64,000 nucleotides of DNA from Nitrospira sp. (GTDB taxonomy: Bacteria; Nitrospirota; Nitrospiria; Nitrospirales; Nitrospiraceae): contig JALHPO010000011.1 in assembly GCA_022842445.1 (NCBI GenBank), forward strand, positions 1 to 64,000, read 5' to 3'. Position numbers and translations under genes: made by a program. Below, piece by piece: positions 62,442 to 64,000 of the stretch. Below the pieces are notes generated by a model. That model saw only the letters and a program-made list of their open reading frames with translations. It was not told the origin of the DNA and searched no databases. Positions within the stretch are counted from its first letter, which is position 1, and the number at the start of each line of letters is the position of its first letter.

Positions 62442-63692
62442 CTACTTCTTCACCGCAATCCCGTGGATATCGGCGGTTTCCTTCCCGTCCTTCAGATTCG
62501 TGACGGTCGCCTGGCCCTTGTAGTGGCCGACTCGTCCGCCTTCGTCCACATGAATCACGCCCACACCGGGAATGGTGCCCATGGCATTGTGCGCATCCTT
62601 GTCATTCCCGGTCAGCGGACTCGGTCCGCGCAGGCTGACAAAGACATACTGGCCGTCCGGCGCCGTATCCATCAAATCCGGAGCCGGGTCCGCATTGACA
62701 CTTGTCTCCAAATCAATTGCCCCGACGCTCAAATTGCTCACCGTGTCGATGATTTCGACATTGTTCCCGGCCCGGTCTGCACCCCACACATAGCGCCCGA
62801 CAGACGCCATGCCGTGCGAGTCAGCGAACTGGTCATCCCGTTGAGACACAAGCTTGACCGTAATCGCTTTGGGTAGATTCGAAATATCGAGCGCATAGAT
62901 GTCGTAGGACAACGGCGCGATGGGCCAGCCGCCGCCTGAGTTGACGTACACAGTGCCGCCGGCTTGAATCCCGCCGCAGCCGGCGGGATGGATCTGGTTA
63001 TTATCCAGCGTCGCCACAACCTTGAGCGGCGTAGCGGTCACATCCAAAACCAACAGTCCTCCTCCACGAAGCGTGACAAACGCATACTTACTGGACGACT
63101 CCGTAATGGGACAGATCGGCGAGGTGTCCGGACGTTCCCCATTTTCCAACGCAGCTAAATTGAGGACATCCTTCTCAGGATCGAAACTGTACTTATGGGC
63201 AGCATAATCGGTCCAGATGCGGATGAACTTTTTCTCAGCGATGTTGGCGGTAATGGCCATCTTCTGATCAGGCGTCGGCCAGGCGGCGTGCGCATTTTTT
63301 CCCATCGACAGACAGGCTTCCGGCTTCTTGGTGGCCGCATCCATGAAGAGCACATGACCGCTCAAGAATGAAAGAATGACATGGTCCTGGGCTGCGTTGA
63401 AGAACAGCATATGCGGACGGCGGACGGCTTTCTTCGTCGCGTCCTCACAAAACTTGTTGATCTCGCCTGACAAATCGATGGTCTGAAGTGGTTTCGCCGA
63501 TACCGGATTGGCGGCCAGCTTAGCCCCGTCGTAAATATGGAGAAACCCGCCGCTCTCTTTTCCGGTGTCCGATTGATCCGTGATCCAGACTTCATAGGCT
63601 TGTGCGGCAGGTGTTGCCACAACCACCACGGCAAATACCGTCGCCAGGAATAGGGACCGTCCGAGCAACACGGCTGCTCTCACATGGGTCAT
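62442..63692 (-). CDS. Exported beta-propeller protein
   Basis: A 416-residue protein from ATG 63692 with GGAGG upstream, and a signal peptide (SLFLATVFAVVVVATPAAQA). The mature part has repeated strand pairs of a seven-blade propeller type (YEVWITDQSDTGKESGGFLHIYDG, VNSGGGWPIAPLSYDIYALDIS, GRYVWGADRAGNNVEIIDTV, DGQYVFVSLRGPSPLTG). The family is like YVTN/NHL-type and methylamine dehydrogenase heavy-chain-like repeats. A catalytic site is not evident. It converges with the DCC gene. Confidence 0.85.
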   Translation of the reverse strand: MTHVRAAVLLGRSLFLATVFAVVVVATPAAQAYEVWITDQSDTGKESGGFLHIYDGAKLAANPVSAKPLQTIDLSGEINKFCEDATKKAVRRPHMLFFNAAQDHVILSFLSGHVLFMDAATKKPEACLSMGKNAHAAWPTPDQKMAITANIAEKKFIRIWTDYAAHKYSFDPEKDVLNLAALENGERPDTSPICPITESSSKYAFVTLRGGGLLVLDVTATPLKVVATLDNNQIHPAGCGGIQAGGTVYVNSGGGWPIAPLSYDIYALDISNLPKAITVKLVSQRDDQFADSHGMASVGRYVWGADRAGNNVEIIDTVSNLSVGAIDLETSVNADPAPDLMDTAPDGQYVFVSLRGPSPLTGNDKDAHNAMGTIPGVGVIHVDEGGRVGHYKGQATVTNLKDGKETADIHGIAVKK

Positions 63693-63846
63693 AATGGCCT
63701 CCAAATGGATAACAGAGTCGCATTCGCGAGCCCATATTGAACTCTTTTGCGTCATCTTTCCAGAGGAACTCCAGCGAGACCTCTCCGTTGACCCTGCAAA
63801 AAACCCTGTGTTAGGGTCTTCGGCTACCGCTGAAAGGTTGCCGGAC

Positions 63847-64000
63847 ATGGCCGATCCTGTCGCCGAACACATTATCGCCCTGAGAGACGAGGACTGGGCG
63901 ATCCGGGAGGATGCAGCCGCCCGATTGGGTAGTCTGAAAGATTCCCGTGCCGTCTGTCCGCTGATCTCCTCTCTCCGGGACCATGATCGGTCCGTGCGGG
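63847..64000 (+). CDS. HEAT-repeat protein, N-terminal fragment (runs off window)
   Basis: A start at 63847 behind GAAAGG reads MADPVAEHIIALRDEDWAIR and continues with EDAAARLGSLKDSRAVCPL and ISSLRDHDRSVR, the typical HEAT/PBS-lyase pattern. Only 51 codons are present. It diverges from the propeller gene and is the fourth HEAT-repeat gene in the window. Confidence 0.85.
   Translation, partial: MADPVAEHIIALRDEDWAIREDAAARLGSLKDSRAVCPLISSLRDHDRSVR

Noticed and set aside
1..64000. CRISPR arrays, integrases, transposases and prophage genes
   Set aside because: None was seen. Spaced identical repeats, tyrosine or serine recombinase motifs and DDE transposase motifs are absent from the translated frames.

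Overview
The window reads as a piece of a GC-rich bacterial chromosome, most likely a Nitrospira-type member of the Nitrospirota. That assignment is an inference from the gene mix (GldA/GldF/GldG-like export cluster with a DUF4340 protein, DsrE2 and TusA-type sulfur carriers, many HEAT-repeat proteins, a PEP-CTERM protein, tdh-kbl) and from recall of those genomes. No search was run. There is no rRNA operon, prophage or CRISPR array.

Positions 1-5,500 hold, on the minus strand, the start of tuf behind a tRNA-Tyr, tRNA-Gly, tRNA-Thr cluster, then a putative exported HEXXH protein, a UvrD/PcrA-like helicase, a DUF4112 membrane protein and a zinc-ribbon membrane protein. From 5,900 to 11,000 the plus strand carries an unknown soluble protein behind a clear sigma-70-type promoter, glycogen phosphorylase, an exported HEAT-repeat protein and a membrane-anchored coiled-coil protein. 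An RlpA lipoprotein and a second HEAT protein lie on the minus strand to 12,908. From 13,448 to 18,234 runs a tightly coupled ABC export operon (GldA-, GldF-, GldG-like, DUF4340).

From 18,302 to 28,374 the minus strand encodes a large hybrid histidine kinase, a NarL-type response regulator paired with a histidine kinase that has a Rossmann fold at its N-terminus, nrdR, glyA, rplI, kbl and tdh. The last two with glyA make a threonine-glycine-serine/one-carbon group. From 28,675 to 46,645 are a TonB-like protein, YceI, a zinc alcohol dehydrogenase, an 18-residue lysine-rich peptide gene with its own promoter and hairpin, hemD, a VOC protein, an MBL-fold hydrolase with a PqqD-like segment, a nucleotide-sugar epimerase, a KefB-type antiporter, a Rieske oxygenase coupled to an exported Lon-type protease domain, DsrE2-TusA, a MITE-like inverted-repeat element, ftcD, rpsU, nth and a second DsrE.

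The most unusual part is 46,700-56,900. Downstream of polA its last ~57 bp recur twice as degenerate direct repeats. They bracket a DUF4177-like gene, a hicAB toxin-antitoxin pair with a near-consensus promoter and a YgiT-type zinc-finger ORF without a normal start codon. After the third copy come a hicA remnant and an FRG-domain gene broken by one frameshift in a C run. About 3 kb on, a PEP-CTERM gene with a sigma-54-type promoter and upstream palindromes lies between two 110-bp direct repeats that copy the 3' end of the neighbouring gene. Both places look like islands built at the 3' ends of resident genes.

The last 7 kb carry envelope proteins with FlgT-N/LPP20-like domains, an alkaline-phosphatase-fold protein with altered metal ligands, HEAT-repeat proteins, a DCC-family thiol protein and an exported beta-propeller. 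A further HEAT gene runs off the end.
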